Below are positions 28,541 to 37,240 of a stretch of 64,000 nt of DNA, in pieces. Under the pieces are notes generated by a model. It was given only the letters and a program-made list of their open reading frames with translations. It did not search any database and was not told the origin of the DNA. The translations under genes and the position numbers were made by a program. The number at the start of each line of letters is the position of its first letter. Position 1 is the stretch's first letter. This stretch comes from Clostridium sp. C8-1-8 (lineage in GTDB: Bacteria > Bacillota > Clostridia > Clostridiales > Clostridiaceae), in NCBI RefSeq assembly GCF_009928445.1, contig NZ_JAABNO010000011.1, forward strand, positions 1 to 64,000. Direction: 5' to 3'.

Positions 28541-28563
28541 GATAATAACGATTATTATATAAT
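28541..28563 (+). promoter_or_regulatory. possible metal-regulator operator over the mntH -10 region
   Basis: The AT-rich near-palindrome GATAATAACGATTATTAT (28541-28558) runs into TATATAAT (about 28556-28563). Its position just before an Nramp gene and its GATAAT arms suggest a Fur- or MntR-type site, but the match is not decisive. Confidence 0.35.
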
Positions 28564-28582
28564 AGCATAAAGGAGGGATAGT

Positions 28583-29842
28583 ATGAAAGTTAAGGACTTT
28601 TTCAAAAAAGAAGAGCGTAAGCCAAAGCATATGGCGCTAGACTTCTTAAAATATATAGGACCAGGAATGTTAGTAACAGTTGGATTCATAGACCCAGGTA
28701 ACTGGGCATCTAATATAGCGGCAGGTTCGTCCTATGGATATAAACTTTTATGGATGGTTACTTTATCAACTATTATGCTTATAGTACTTCAGCATAATGC
28801 AGCACATTTAGGTATAGTAACAGGACTTTGTATATCAGAAGCTATAAACAAGCATATAAAACCTGTGTTGGCAAGGGGAATAACTAGTACAGCAATCATG
28901 GCGGCTATTGGAACTGCGATGGCAGAGATACTGGGTGCAGCCATAGCACTTAAAATGTTGTTTAATATACCATTAAAGATAGGTGCTGTGTTATCTAGTT
29001 TAGTTGTACTTTGGATGTTGTTTTCAAATTCATATAAGAAATTAGAAAAAATTATAATAGGTTTCGTTTCAATAATAGGACTTGCTTTTATCGTAGAGGT
29101 ATGGCTGGTAAATGTACATTGGGGAGAAGCAGTAAAGGGATGGGTAACACCATCATTTCCATCAGGTTCTCTTCCTATAATAATGAGTGTTTTGGGTGCT
29201 GTAGTTATGCCTCATAATTTATTTTTACACTCAGAAGTAATACAAAGTAGACAGTGGAATCTTCAAGATAAAGATATAATGGAGAAACAATTGAAATATG
29301 AATTTATGGATACTTTATTCTCCATGATAGTAGGATGGGCTATAAACAGTGCAATGATTCTTGTTGCAGTATCATTCTTCGTAAGTCATATGCAGGTAAC
29401 TGAACTTGAACAAGCTCAGGTATTATTAAAACCATTGTTAGGAAATGCAGCTGCAGTGATATTTGCAGTAGCCTTACTTTTTGCAGGAATATCCTCCAGC
29501 GTAACAGCAGGTATGGCTGGTGCATCAATATTCTCAGGCTTGTTTGATGAACCATATGACATACATGATAAGCATACAAAGATGGGGGTACTAGTAACAA
29601 TAATTCCAGCATTAATAATTATATTCTTCATATCTAATCCGTTTAAGGGACTTGTATACTCACAGATGCTATTAAGTATTCAGTTGCCAATAACAATATT
29701 TACACAAATATATCTAACATCTTCTAAGAAGGTAATGGGAGAATATAAGAATACTAGATGGGAAAACATTGTGCTTTGGATTATTGGTGCAATAGTAGCA
29801 GTATTAAATGTAGCTCTTCTTATAGATGGCATTATAGGATAG
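28583..29842 (+). CDS. mntH: Nramp family divalent metal transporter (MntH-like)
   Basis: A 419-aa proton-coupled metal importer in the cytoplasmic membrane with about eleven helices. The metal-binding DPGNW in helix 1 (near 37-41) and MPHNLFLHSE in helix 6 (near 209-218) are both intact, which points to Mn2+/Fe2+ rather than the magnesium-type relatives that lack the methionine. AAGGAGGGA precedes ATG. It is monocistronic with a terminator after it. Confidence 0.92.
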   Translation: MKVKDFFKKEERKPKHMALDFLKYIGPGMLVTVGFIDPGNWASNIAAGSSYGYKLLWMVTLSTIMLIVLQHNAAHLGIVTGLCISEAINKHIKPVLARGITSTAIMAAIGTAMAEILGAAIALKMLFNIPLKIGAVLSSLVVLWMLFSNSYKKLEKIIIGFVSIIGLAFIVEVWLVNVHWGEAVKGWVTPSFPSGSLPIIMSVLGAVVMPHNLFLHSEVIQSRQWNLQDKDIMEKQLKYEFMDTLFSMIVGWAINSAMILVAVSFFVSHMQVTELEQAQVLLKPLLGNAAAVIFAVALLFAGISSSVTAGMAGASIFSGLFDEPYDIHDKHTKMGVLVTIIPALIIIFFISNPFKGLVYSQMLLSIQLPITIFTQIYLTSSKKVMGEYKNTRWENIVLWIIGAIVAVLNVALLIDGIIG

Positions 29843-29895
29843 ATCACTAATAATAAAATTAAGATTTATTAAAAATAATATAATGTTATTTTTAT

Positions 29896-29951
29896 AAAAG
29901 ATTGTTTGTATGAAGTAATGTAGACTTCATTTACAAGCAATCTTTTTATTT
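29896..29951 (+). terminator. terminator after mntH
   Basis: AAAGATTGTTTGTATGAAGT pairs with ACTTCATTTACAAGCAATCTTT around AATGTAG, followed by TTATTTT. From here to 30175 only AT-rich upstream sequence of the ABC operon is present, with no clear promoter. Confidence 0.85.
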
Positions 29952-30175
29952 TGCAGCTTTTAAAGTGTATTTGCCATTAGCTTAGTATTGATGTGATGAT
30001 TTCATTAACTTAAGCAAAGCCTCAACATACTAGAGTTAAATGGTTATTCATTTAAGTATTTAATTAATCATAACCTTATGTTAATATATGTAAACTAACC
30101 TTAACTGTACCTCAATTAGTACTTAACATTCTTACAGTAACATTAAGTCTGTAGTAATTATTAGGAGGTACAACA

Positions 30176-31105
30176 ATGCAACAAGCTATACAGGAGAAAA
30201 CTTTAGATAAAGAGATTGTTATTCCAGCTCTTCGAGAAGCTAAAAAGGCTAAAAGGTTTTCTGTTAAGCCATATCTATATTTGCTTCCAGCTTTCATTAC
30301 ATTCATAACTTTTATATTTTATCCATTTTTAAAGACAATATATCTAAGCTTTACCATAACAAATCCTAGAGGAGAGGTTAAGTCTTTTGTAGGTATAGAT
30401 AATTATAAAGATATTTTAACATCACCAGATTTCTTTAAAAGCGTTATAGTTACCTTGAAGTTTGTCCCTATGCTTGTAATACCATCAATGGTAATTGGTC
30501 TTATATTAGCTTTGCTGGCTTATAGGAAAATAAGAGGTTCAGCTGTTTACGAAGTGATGTTTTCCATGCCTATGGCAGTAGCGTCTGCCCCTGCAGCCAT
30601 AGTGTGGACAATGTTATTTCACCCAAGCATAGGTCTTATAAATTATGTATTTGACACTAATATTGGATGGTTAACAGATGAAAAATGGGGTTTGATATCT
30701 GTTTCAATAGTTACTGTTTGGCTAAATATTGGGGTTAATTTTATATTCTTAGTTACTGGTTTAAAGGGTATACCAGAAGAATTGTTAGAGAGTTCAGATA
30801 TAGACGGGGCAGGTTTCTTTAGAAAATTATTTAAGATGATAATACCATTAGTTTCACCAACTTTATTCTTTGTTTTGTTCTTCAATGTGGTAAATGCGTT
30901 TCAAGCCTTTGGACAAATAAAGATCTTAACTGGAGGAGGTCCAGCAGACTCTACTAATGTGCTAGTTTACTCCATATATAAAGAAGCTTTTATGAATAAT
31001 AGATTTGAAACAGCATGTGTTCAATCCTTAGTATTATTCTTCATGATGTTAATAGTTACCTTACTTCAATTTAAGTTTGAAAAGAAGGGAGTACATTACA
31101 GCTAA
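30176..31105 (+). CDS. ugpA: carbohydrate ABC transporter permease, MalF/UgpA type
   Basis: A 309-aa membrane permease with six helices and the EAA loop GIPEELLESSDIDGAG near 198-213 that docks the ATPase. The motif LTGGGPADSTNVLVYSIY near 255-272 is typical of UgpA and related sugar permeases. AGGAGGT precedes ATG. The stop overlaps the next permease start as TAATG. The UgpB-like binding protein downstream suggests glycerol-3-phosphate or a sugar as substrate. No ATPase gene is in the cluster, so a shared MsmX/UgpC-type ATPase elsewhere would be needed. Confidence 0.88.
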   Translation: MQQAIQEKTLDKEIVIPALREAKKAKRFSVKPYLYLLPAFITFITFIFYPFLKTIYLSFTITNPRGEVKSFVGIDNYKDILTSPDFFKSVIVTLKFVPMLVIPSMVIGLILALLAYRKIRGSAVYEVMFSMPMAVASAPAAIVWTMLFHPSIGLINYVFDTNIGWLTDEKWGLISVSIVTVWLNIGVNFIFLVTGLKGIPEELLESSDIDGAGFFRKLFKMIIPLVSPTLFFVLFFNVVNAFQAFGQIKILTGGGPADSTNVLVYSIYKEAFMNNRFETACVQSLVLFFMMLIVTLLQFKFEKKGVHYS

Positions 31106-31926
31106 TGTTTAATAAAAGAAAGAGATTAACTTTATGGATAGTAAATATAATAATTGGGTTAATAATAATATTCCCGATTCTCTATGTATTGTCTATTAGT
31201 TTTATGAATCAAGATGAGATACTATCACCTACACATAAGCTAATACCATCAGCTTTAAGGTTTGATAACTATAAGCAGGTTATTGATTCTGTTCCAATAT
31301 TCCAGTTTATATTGAACAGTTTCATTGTTTCTTTGGCAATAACAGTAGGACAAATAATTACTTCAAGCCTAGCAGCATATGCTTTTGTCTATTTCGAATT
31401 TCCTGGGAAAAAGTTTTTATTTTTGGCTGTTTTATCAACAATGATGATACCTGGCGAAGCAATAATAATATCAAACTATCTTACAGTAAGTTCTCTAGAG
31501 TGGCTTGATAGCTATAAATCACTTATAATCCCATACCTAGCTTCAGCTATGGGCATCTTTATGCTTAGACAGTATTACTTAACTGTTCCAAAGGAACTGA
31601 AGGAATCTGCTCAGATAGATGGATGTTCTGATTTCAAGTTTTTCCTTAAGATATTACTACCTATATCTAAGCCAACCTTGGGGGCTCTTGGAATATATAC
31701 TTTCTTATCAACTTGGAATCAATATATGTGGCCACTACTGGTTACTAATACACCTGAAAAAAGAACCGTGCAGATTGGTATAAGCATGCTTCAATTCTCA
31801 GAATCACAGTCTTATGGTCCAATCTTAGCAGGAGTTGTAATGATACTGATACCTTCAATAGTCATATTTATGATTGGACAAAAGCAGATGGTTAAGGGAA
31901 TTATAGCCGGTGCGGTTAAAGGATAA
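31105..31926 (+). CDS. ugpE: carbohydrate ABC transporter permease, MalG/UgpE type
   Basis: A 273-aa membrane permease, partner of the preceding gene, with six helices and its own EAA loop VPKELKESAQIDGCSDF near 155-171. The N-terminal helix is followed by SFMNQDEILSPTHKLIPSAL, as in the MalG branch. Its ATG overlaps the stop of the first permease, so the two are coupled. A 245-bp repeat-rich gap separates it from the binding-protein gene. Confidence 0.88.
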   Translation: MFNKRKRLTLWIVNIIIGLIIIFPILYVLSISFMNQDEILSPTHKLIPSALRFDNYKQVIDSVPIFQFILNSFIVSLAITVGQIITSSLAAYAFVYFEFPGKKFLFLAVLSTMMIPGEAIIISNYLTVSSLEWLDSYKSLIIPYLASAMGIFMLRQYYLTVPKELKESAQIDGCSDFKFFLKILLPISKPTLGALGIYTFLSTWNQYMWPLLVTNTPEKRTVQIGISMLQFSESQSYGPILAGVVMILIPSIVIFMIGQKQMVKGIIAGAVKG

Positions 31927-31951
31927 TAATGAGATTATGAGTTCCTAACTT

Positions 31952-32108
31952 AACTTTTAAGTTTCTATATAGAAATTTAGTATAGGATTCCAACTTCAAC
32001 TATTAAGTTATGAATGCCACAAAAATCTCCAGAACTCGCGATTTTCGAAAAGGCATAACTTAAGTTTTCGTAATAGAACCCTATAGCTAAAGATTACAAC
32101 TTTAAGTT
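31952..32108. repeat. four AACTT-AAGTT inverted repeats between ugpE and ugpB
   Basis: Short palindromic elements lie at 31952-31963 (AACTTTTAAGTT), 31998-32009 (AACTATTAAGTT), 32057-32066 (AACTTAAGTT) and 32098-32108 (AACTTTAAGTT), 41 to 59 bp apart. The first two are also inside a 22-bp direct repeat beginning TTCC. A 14-bp palindrome TTTCTATATAGAAA overlaps the first. They could act as RNA stabilising structures or operators. Confidence 0.6.
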
Positions 32109-32171
32109 ACCAAAATAATTCGCATTAGCGATTAGTTATAAATCAGGTTTATATTTGAAAGGGGATTTAAT

Positions 32172-33527
32172 ATGAAAAAATCTATTATTGCCTCAATGCT
32201 AATAGCAGCATTAGGTGTAGGACTTTTTGCAGGCTGCTCTAAAAATGACAGCAAAGATGCTAGTGCAGATGGTAAACCAGTAGAAATAACCTTCTGGCAC
32301 TCCATGGGTGGTGCTGGTGGAGATGCCATAAAGAAAATGGTTGAAGACTTCAATAAAACTCACTCAAATATTAAAGTTACTGATCAATATCAAGGAGCTT
32401 ATGACGATGCAATAAATAAGCTTAAGAGCTCTCAGCAAGGAAAGTCAGGCCCAGACGTAATGCAGTTATACGACATAGGTACAAGATGGATGATTGATAG
32501 TGGCTATGCTACACCAGTACAAAAGTTCATAGATGCAGAAAAATATGATACATCATCCTTAGAAAAGAACATAGTTGGCTACTACACCGTTGACAATAAG
32601 CTTAACTCAATGCCATTTAACTCATCAACACCAATACTTTATTATAATAAAACAGCTTTTAAGGAAGCAGGATTAGATCCAGACAAAGCGCCTAAGAACT
32701 TTGATGAATTAAAGGAAATGTCTGCTAAGCTAACTAAGAAAGATTCAAGTGGCAAGACAACTAATTATGGATTCTCTATGGCCATATATGGATGGATATT
32801 TGAACAATACATGTCAAAGCAAGGTAAGTTCTATGCAAACAATGAAAATGGAAGAAAAGATAAAGCTACAGCTGTAGACTTTGATAGTAATGGTGCTGGA
32901 TTAAAGTTCGTTAAGATGTGGAAGGATTTATATGATCAAGGTCTTCTAGGTAACTACGGAAGAAAGACAGACGATACTCAAAATGCCTTCGTAGGTGGCA
33001 AAGCATTTATGTATATAGACTCTACAGCATCCTTAAGCGGAGTACTTAAAGGTGTTAATGGAAAGTTTGAAGTAGGAACAGCAGCACTTCCAAACCTATC
33101 AGATGATGATAAGGGCGGAGTTTCTATAGGTGGAGGTTCTTTATGGATAATGGACAAGAAGGATAAGAATGATAGCAAACAAAAAGCTGCTTGGGAGTTT
33201 GTTAAGTTCATGGTATCACCAGAAGAGCAAGTTTTCTGGAACAAGAGCACAGGATACTTCCCAGTTACAACAAAAGCTTATGATATTCAAGATATGAAGG
33301 ATAACTTAACTAAATATCCTCAGTTTAAAACTGCTATAGATCAGCTACATGCATCACCACTTGAAGCAAGAGGAGCATTACTTGCAGTATTCCCAGAAGC
33401 TAGACAAACTGTTGAAACAAATATAGAAAGTATGCTTCAAGGAAAAGAAACTCCAGAGCAAGTTATAGACAATGCTGCAAAGGCAATAAATACTTCAATA
33501 GATAAATATAACAAATCAAACAAGTAA
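32172..33527 (+). CDS. ugpB: extracellular solute-binding lipoprotein, UgpB-like
   Basis: A 451-aa lipoprotein: signal peptide MKKSIIASMLIAALG with lipobox LFAGC, Cys near residue 22. The mature part begins VEITFWHSMGGAGGDAIKKM, a UgpB-type signature, and ends with the EARGALLAVFPEARQTVETN region also typical of UgpB. It would hold the substrate outside the membrane for the two upstream permeases. GAAAGGGG lies nine bases before ATG. Glycerol-3-phosphate or its diesters are the best guess; an oligosaccharide is possible. Confidence 0.88.
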   Translation: MKKSIIASMLIAALGVGLFAGCSKNDSKDASADGKPVEITFWHSMGGAGGDAIKKMVEDFNKTHSNIKVTDQYQGAYDDAINKLKSSQQGKSGPDVMQLYDIGTRWMIDSGYATPVQKFIDAEKYDTSSLEKNIVGYYTVDNKLNSMPFNSSTPILYYNKTAFKEAGLDPDKAPKNFDELKEMSAKLTKKDSSGKTTNYGFSMAIYGWIFEQYMSKQGKFYANNENGRKDKATAVDFDSNGAGLKFVKMWKDLYDQGLLGNYGRKTDDTQNAFVGGKAFMYIDSTASLSGVLKGVNGKFEVGTAALPNLSDDDKGGVSIGGGSLWIMDKKDKNDSKQKAAWEFVKFMVSPEEQVFWNKSTGYFPVTTKAYDIQDMKDNLTKYPQFKTAIDQLHASPLEARGALLAVFPEARQTVETNIESMLQGKETPEQVIDNAAKAINTSIDKYNKSNK

Positions 33528-33561
33528 GCCATTAATATACACCAATATGTCATTACAACCA

Positions 33562-33600
33562 CTAGAGCAAAAGTTTACCCTAGAATAGCTTTTGCTCTAG
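33562..33600 (+). terminator. hairpin after ugpB
   Basis: CTAGAGCAAAAG and CTTTTGCTCTAG form a perfect 12-bp stem around 15 bases. It lacks a clear T run, so it may stabilise the mRNA 3' end rather than terminate. Confidence 0.6.
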
Positions 33601-34167
33601 GATGGCATAAAAGTATTAATAATATATATGAAACCCCCATTATAACTATATATTTATATTAATATATAATTATATAAACATAAGAATTTATAATAAAAAC
33701 GATAGTTATGTAATCTTAGGATTATTTAATTATACTGCTACTCAGAATACCTGATATTTGCAATATGGTTCCTTTTTAGATTATTTTTTGTTGAGAGAAT
33801 TAATAGTATTATTATTGATTCTCTTATTTTTATGGGCAAGTTATCAATACCAATAGCATCACTAAGAGTGATTATTGCTTCTTTTAGAAGATTATATTTG
33901 AATATCATTTAAATAAATACATAGAAGCAAAATCTTAATTAAAGCTAATTGATAAAAGCTTATTTAATTACAAGAATCAAATTGATATGAAAGTTTGTTA
34001 TAGTATAGTAATATAAAGTCAATAATATAGAAGAAAGATAACGAAGTTTTTTCGTGTAAACTAAGTGTTTGCAACAATTCCGACGATTTTATACATGTAA
34101 AAGGTTAGGTTTCTATTGATTTATGTAATCCTTTGTGATAAAATTATTTCGTTGTATAAATCAATAT
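33601..34167. other. gene-free AT-rich stretch upstream of tRNA-Arg
   Basis: No open frame with a ribosome binding site is seen. The last part (about 34100-34167) must hold the tRNA-Arg promoter, but no clear consensus pair can be assigned. Confidence 0.5.
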
Positions 34168-34244
34168 GCGGTGGTAGCTCAGTTGGATAGAGTAGCTGGC
34201 TACGAACCAGTTGGTCGGGAGTTCGAATCTTCTCCGCCGCACCA
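34168..34244 (+). tRNA. tRNA-Arg (anticodon ACG)
   Basis: A full cloverleaf: acceptor GCGGTGG / CCGCCGC, D-arm with GCTCAGTTGGATAGAGT, anticodon stem GCTGG/CCAGT enclosing CTACGAA (anticodon ACG), T-arm GGGAG TTCGAAT CTTCT, discriminator A and encoded CCA at 34242-34244. It reads CGN arginine codons after A34 deamination. Its 3' half is the attachment site for the two elements to the right. Confidence 0.97.
34200..34244 (+). repeat. att copy 1 (inside tRNA-Arg)
   Basis: The last 45 bases of the tRNA recur at 42957-43001 with two mismatches and the last 35 at 49284-49318. The two differences at 34220 (A for G) and 34230 (T for C) form one base pair of the T-stem, so the pairing is kept. Confidence 0.92.
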
Positions 34245-34251
34245 TAAGAAA

Positions 34252-34290
34252 AGCAGATATTTCAGCAGTTTGAGATATCTGTTTTTTTTA
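34252..34290 (+). terminator. terminator of tRNA-Arg
   Basis: CAGATATTTCA pairs with TTGAGATATCTG around GCAGT and ends in a run of eight or more T. Confidence 0.8.
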
Positions 34291-34460
34291 TCTGTTTTTT
34301 TAAAACATTTGAATGTGGTGTTTATTTGGTGTTTACAGATGGGAAATACCAAGTAATTTAATATTGTGGAGAGAATTTTATAGAACATTTTCACAGTACT
34401 AAAGTTAGATTCATAGATTTATTAAAAGTAAGCTTAAATAAGAATATTAAGTTTTTTTAG

Positions 34461-35525
34461 CTAATAAGTAGTATTCAAGTTTTTTTCACTGAATGAATAA
34501 GTTTTATTATTAAGAACTAAAACATTTTGGATTTCTACTTTTTTATTGCTAGTTGATACTGTCAATTTAATAGAGTTATTTCCATTATCGATGAATTTGC
34601 TTAGATCAATTGAATATAAATATTTATCAAAACTTTTATTTAATAATACTCGCCTATATTTAATAGTGTCGTTTGAATTGTTTGTTTCTGTCACCTTAAC
34701 CATACTATGAAGAAAATCATCTGCTTTTAGCTTAATATGTTGTTTACCTTTAGAATTAGAAATGTCTAAGCTGAATTCATCTGGAAAGTTTATTGTTTCT
34801 AGATGTATTATCATATACGGAGTAGTACTATCTTTAAAATCCACGTTAAGGTTAGATGGATATGAAGAATATAATTTTAATTCAACAAGTATTATAAATA
34901 TTGTTAATAGCAGATACATAAAAATATGGAATAACCCATGTTCTAGTTTAAGCTTCTTCTTAATTTGCAAAATTATAACTATCAGAATGCAAAGCGATAT
35001 AATAATAATATAAATGATCTCAAAGTATGCCATGAATGTATTTCTTTCAATATAGAATAGCGCGATTAGTACAAAAAACTGAAATGTGCATGCTAAAATA
35101 TGAAACTCACAAATTTTTAGTAATTGGGAATAAGAATCATCAGCTTTTCTTAAGTATTCAGATTTTAAATTTCTGTAATCTAAGAAACAATATAATTCTA
35201 AAAAGCAGTATCTAATTATATATGCTAGGATCATAAATAAGGAAGATAAAATAATTGCGAAAATAATATGCTCAACGCCAAGTGGCGAATCTTTTAAAAT
35301 AAAGCTATCTAGCTTTTCATAAAGGCCTTGGTAAGCGTTTATTAAGAGTTTTGCTATAACTTTTACAAAAAATATAATAGCGCCGACAGTTATAGTAAAA
35401 ACTAATAAAAATCGTTCTTTTCTCTTTGAATAATCTAAATCACTTGCATATAAATCAGGCTTGAATGGAGTTTTATTAATAGTTTCCTTTTTCTTATTTT
35501 TTTTAAAACATTCTAGTATTTTCAT
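34461..35525 (-). CDS. membrane protein with outside beta-rich C-terminus, element 1 cargo
   Basis: Not recognised as a named family. The 354-aa protein has a basic cytoplasmic N-terminus, six likely membrane helices between about 38 and 220 in pairs, and a hydrophilic C-terminal domain (about 225-354) with many alternating strands, such as PDEFSLDISNSKGKQHIKLK. AGGAGG lies five bases before ATG. It stands alone as the leftmost cargo gene next to the tRNA. Such loci in elements often carry defence or superinfection-immunity genes, but no catalytic motif is visible here. Confidence 0.7.
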   Translation of the reverse strand: MKILECFKKNKKKETINKTPFKPDLYASDLDYSKRKERFLLVFTITVGAIIFFVKVIAKLLINAYQGLYEKLDSFILKDSPLGVEHIIFAIILSSLFMILAYIIRYCFLELYCFLDYRNLKSEYLRKADDSYSQLLKICEFHILACTFQFFVLIALFYIERNTFMAYFEIIYIIIISLCILIVIILQIKKKLKLEHGLFHIFMYLLLTIFIILVELKLYSSYPSNLNVDFKDSTTPYMIIHLETINFPDEFSLDISNSKGKQHIKLKADDFLHSMVKVTETNNSNDTIKYRRVLLNKSFDKYLYSIDLSKFIDNGNNSIKLTVSTSNKKVEIQNVLVLNNKTYSFSEKNLNTTY

Positions 35526-35629
35526 AATACCTCCTAAGATTGTTAAATAACATATTTTATGATAATTATCGGCAGGTATATATATAAATATAGACTATAA
35601 ATATAAAAAGTTATATATAATAACTACTA

Positions 35630-35667
35630 ATAGCTTCAGAATTAGTTTTAGGGCATTCTGAAGCTAT
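35630..35667 (-). terminator. hairpin between the XRE gene and the cargo membrane gene
   Basis: ATAGCTTCAGAAT and ATTCTGAAGCTAT form a perfect 13-bp stem with a 12-base loop. The remaining part of 35526-35796 is AT-rich with no gene. Confidence 0.55.
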
Positions 35668-35796
35668 AATTTACTCAGTGTTTATAATTTACATATCTAA
35701 AGTAATAGTGGGCTTAAAATTCACTTTGATTGATTCTGAAAATAAACTATGAATGTATTTTAGATAAGTTAGAGTGTTGTACTTAGTTAATTATAT

Positions 35797-35850
35797 AAAG
35801 ATTAAAGGATAGGCTTAAATATCTTTACTTAAGCCTATCCTTTAATCTTT
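35797..35850. terminator. perfect 22-bp terminator hairpin at the end of the XRE gene
   Basis: AAAGATTAAAGGATAGGCTTAA (35797-35818) is the exact reverse complement of 35829-35850, with a ten-base loop. It overlaps the last codons of the XRE gene, so part of the stem is coding. Confidence 0.85.
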
Positions 35851-36177
35851 ATATTTATGTTCAAGCAGTAATTTAGTCATATCGTATATAAGTTTTAAGT
35901 CTTTATTTGAGCAATCTTTGATTAAATCTGCAAATTCATCACTTAATAATTCTTTAGATACATAAACAGAATTTGATAAGAAAAAATCTATAGATGTTTC
36001 TAGTGTATTAGATATTTTAACAAGTGTCTCTAGACTGGGTTTAGATAGACCCTTTTCTACATGGCTTATATACGTATCAGACAAGTCAGTCATTTCAGCT
36101 AGTCTACTTTGAGTTAATTTCTTTTTCAGTCTTGCCTCTTTGATTCTTTTACCTAGTAATTCATAATTAACGTTCAT
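35842..36177 (-). CDS. XRE family transcriptional regulator
   Basis: A 111-aa protein with an N-terminal helix-turn-helix (about 8-62): RIKEARLKKKLTQSRLAEMT, then DLSDTYISHVEKGLSKPSLE. The C-terminal 45 residues are helical and could mediate dimers. It is transcribed away from the 36347 gene and may regulate it or the cargo gene to its left. It is separate from the main repressor of the element, so the element has at least three XRE-type regulators. Confidence 0.85.
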   Translation of the reverse strand: MNVNYELLGKRIKEARLKKKLTQSRLAEMTDLSDTYISHVEKGLSKPSLETLVKISNTLETSIDFFLSNSVYVSKELLSDEFADLIKDCSNKDLKLIYDMTKLLLEHKYKD

Positions 36178-36346
36178 AAAATCACCCAGTTAAAATATAG
36201 CAGTTTTAATAAAAATGAATAATAAATTATAAGGACGAATTGTACTTACAGTTAATGTTTGGTAAAATAAGAATATGTATTTATGTAATACTATTTAAAA
36301 TTGAATTTGGAAGATTAAATTTAAAAATATTTAAGTAGGTGATATA

Positions 36347-37132
36347 TTGGTTACTAAGTTAGTGTTATCTTGTTTTTCAATTGGTATATTGGGTTTGAGT
36401 GGGGTTTTAGTTTCAGCAATTAATAAGACCAGAAAGGGAAGAAAAGTTTTTGGTATTGGCATGAGTTTTACAACAATTATATTTTTGGCAATATTAATAC
36501 TGGGCGGTTTTGTAGCTATTGATGATGTAAATCAAACTAGAATAACAGAAGGTATACTTTCAAGTTTAAAAAAGGAAAGTAAAAATACAGTTACAGAAAA
36601 TGAAACGCAGAAAATGCAAAATCAAAATTCTAATATGCAAGCATCTAGTCAAGAGATTAAAGATTCAACTACTGATAATAAGAGTAGTAGTGGTGAAAAT
36701 GCTAGGAACTCTAATCTAAAAAATGATACTAAGCAATTATCAATGAAAGGTAATATAGAAACTAATGAAAATGATCCTCTTCAAATAGAGAGTTGTATAC
36801 CTACTCAAATAAGTACTGGTCAACTTGTAGCAAAATATAAAGTTAAGAACAATTCTAAAAAAACAATTGATGCTTATATTACTACAACACTTATGTTCGA
36901 TGGTTTTGATGAACCAGTTCTATATTACAATACACAATCTAATCATATAAATCATGAACACCAAGACTACACACTTGCACCAGGTATAAAGGATGAAATT
37001 CTGGGAAGCGAGGTTATGGATAAGACTAAAAAAGTAAAGGGAATTATTATGAAGGTACATTTTACTGATGGTACTACGTGGGAGAACCCTAGATGGGACA
37101 AATTTATAAAAGATCAAGGTAAAAAGTATTAG
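36347..37132 (+). CDS. membrane-anchored protein with outside C-terminal domain, function unknown
   Basis: A 261-aa protein with two N-terminal helices (about 3-20 and 36-56), a Ser/Asn/Lys-rich linker (about 70-135) and a compact beta-type domain (about 145-261). The domain shows QLVAKYKVKNNSKKTIDAYI, and ends FTDGTTWENPRWDKFIKDQG. That ending resembles small extracellular domains found in other Firmicute cargo proteins, but I cannot name a family. Start TTG 36347 with TAGGTG six bases upstream; the weak start lowers certainty. Confidence 0.65.
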   Translation: MVTKLVLSCFSIGILGLSGVLVSAINKTRKGRKVFGIGMSFTTIIFLAILILGGFVAIDDVNQTRITEGILSSLKKESKNTVTENETQKMQNQNSNMQASSQEIKDSTTDNKSSSGENARNSNLKNDTKQLSMKGNIETNENDPLQIESCIPTQISTGQLVAKYKVKNNSKKTIDAYITTTLMFDGFDEPVLYYNTQSNHINHEHQDYTLAPGIKDEILGSEVMDKTKKVKGIIMKVHFTDGTTWENPRWDKFIKDQGKKY

Positions 37133-37203
37133 TAAGTTGGTTTTGTAGAAATACAAAGCCTTTTTATTTGTCATAATTTCTAAAATCGAAAAAGAGATAC
37201 ATA

Positions 37204-37240
37204 AAATAAAAAGCAGGATTATATCTGCTTTTTATTTAAA
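37204..37240. terminator. bidirectional terminator between the 36347 gene and integrase
   Basis: AAATAAAAAGCAG (37204-37216) pairs with CTGCTTTTTATTT (37225-37237). It overlaps the integrase stop. Confidence 0.82.

Noticed and set aside
34135..34356. Open frame of 73 codons on the plus strand
   Set aside because: It runs through the tRNA-Arg and its terminator, so it is a chance frame. The minus-strand frame 34200-34394 is rejected for the same reason.
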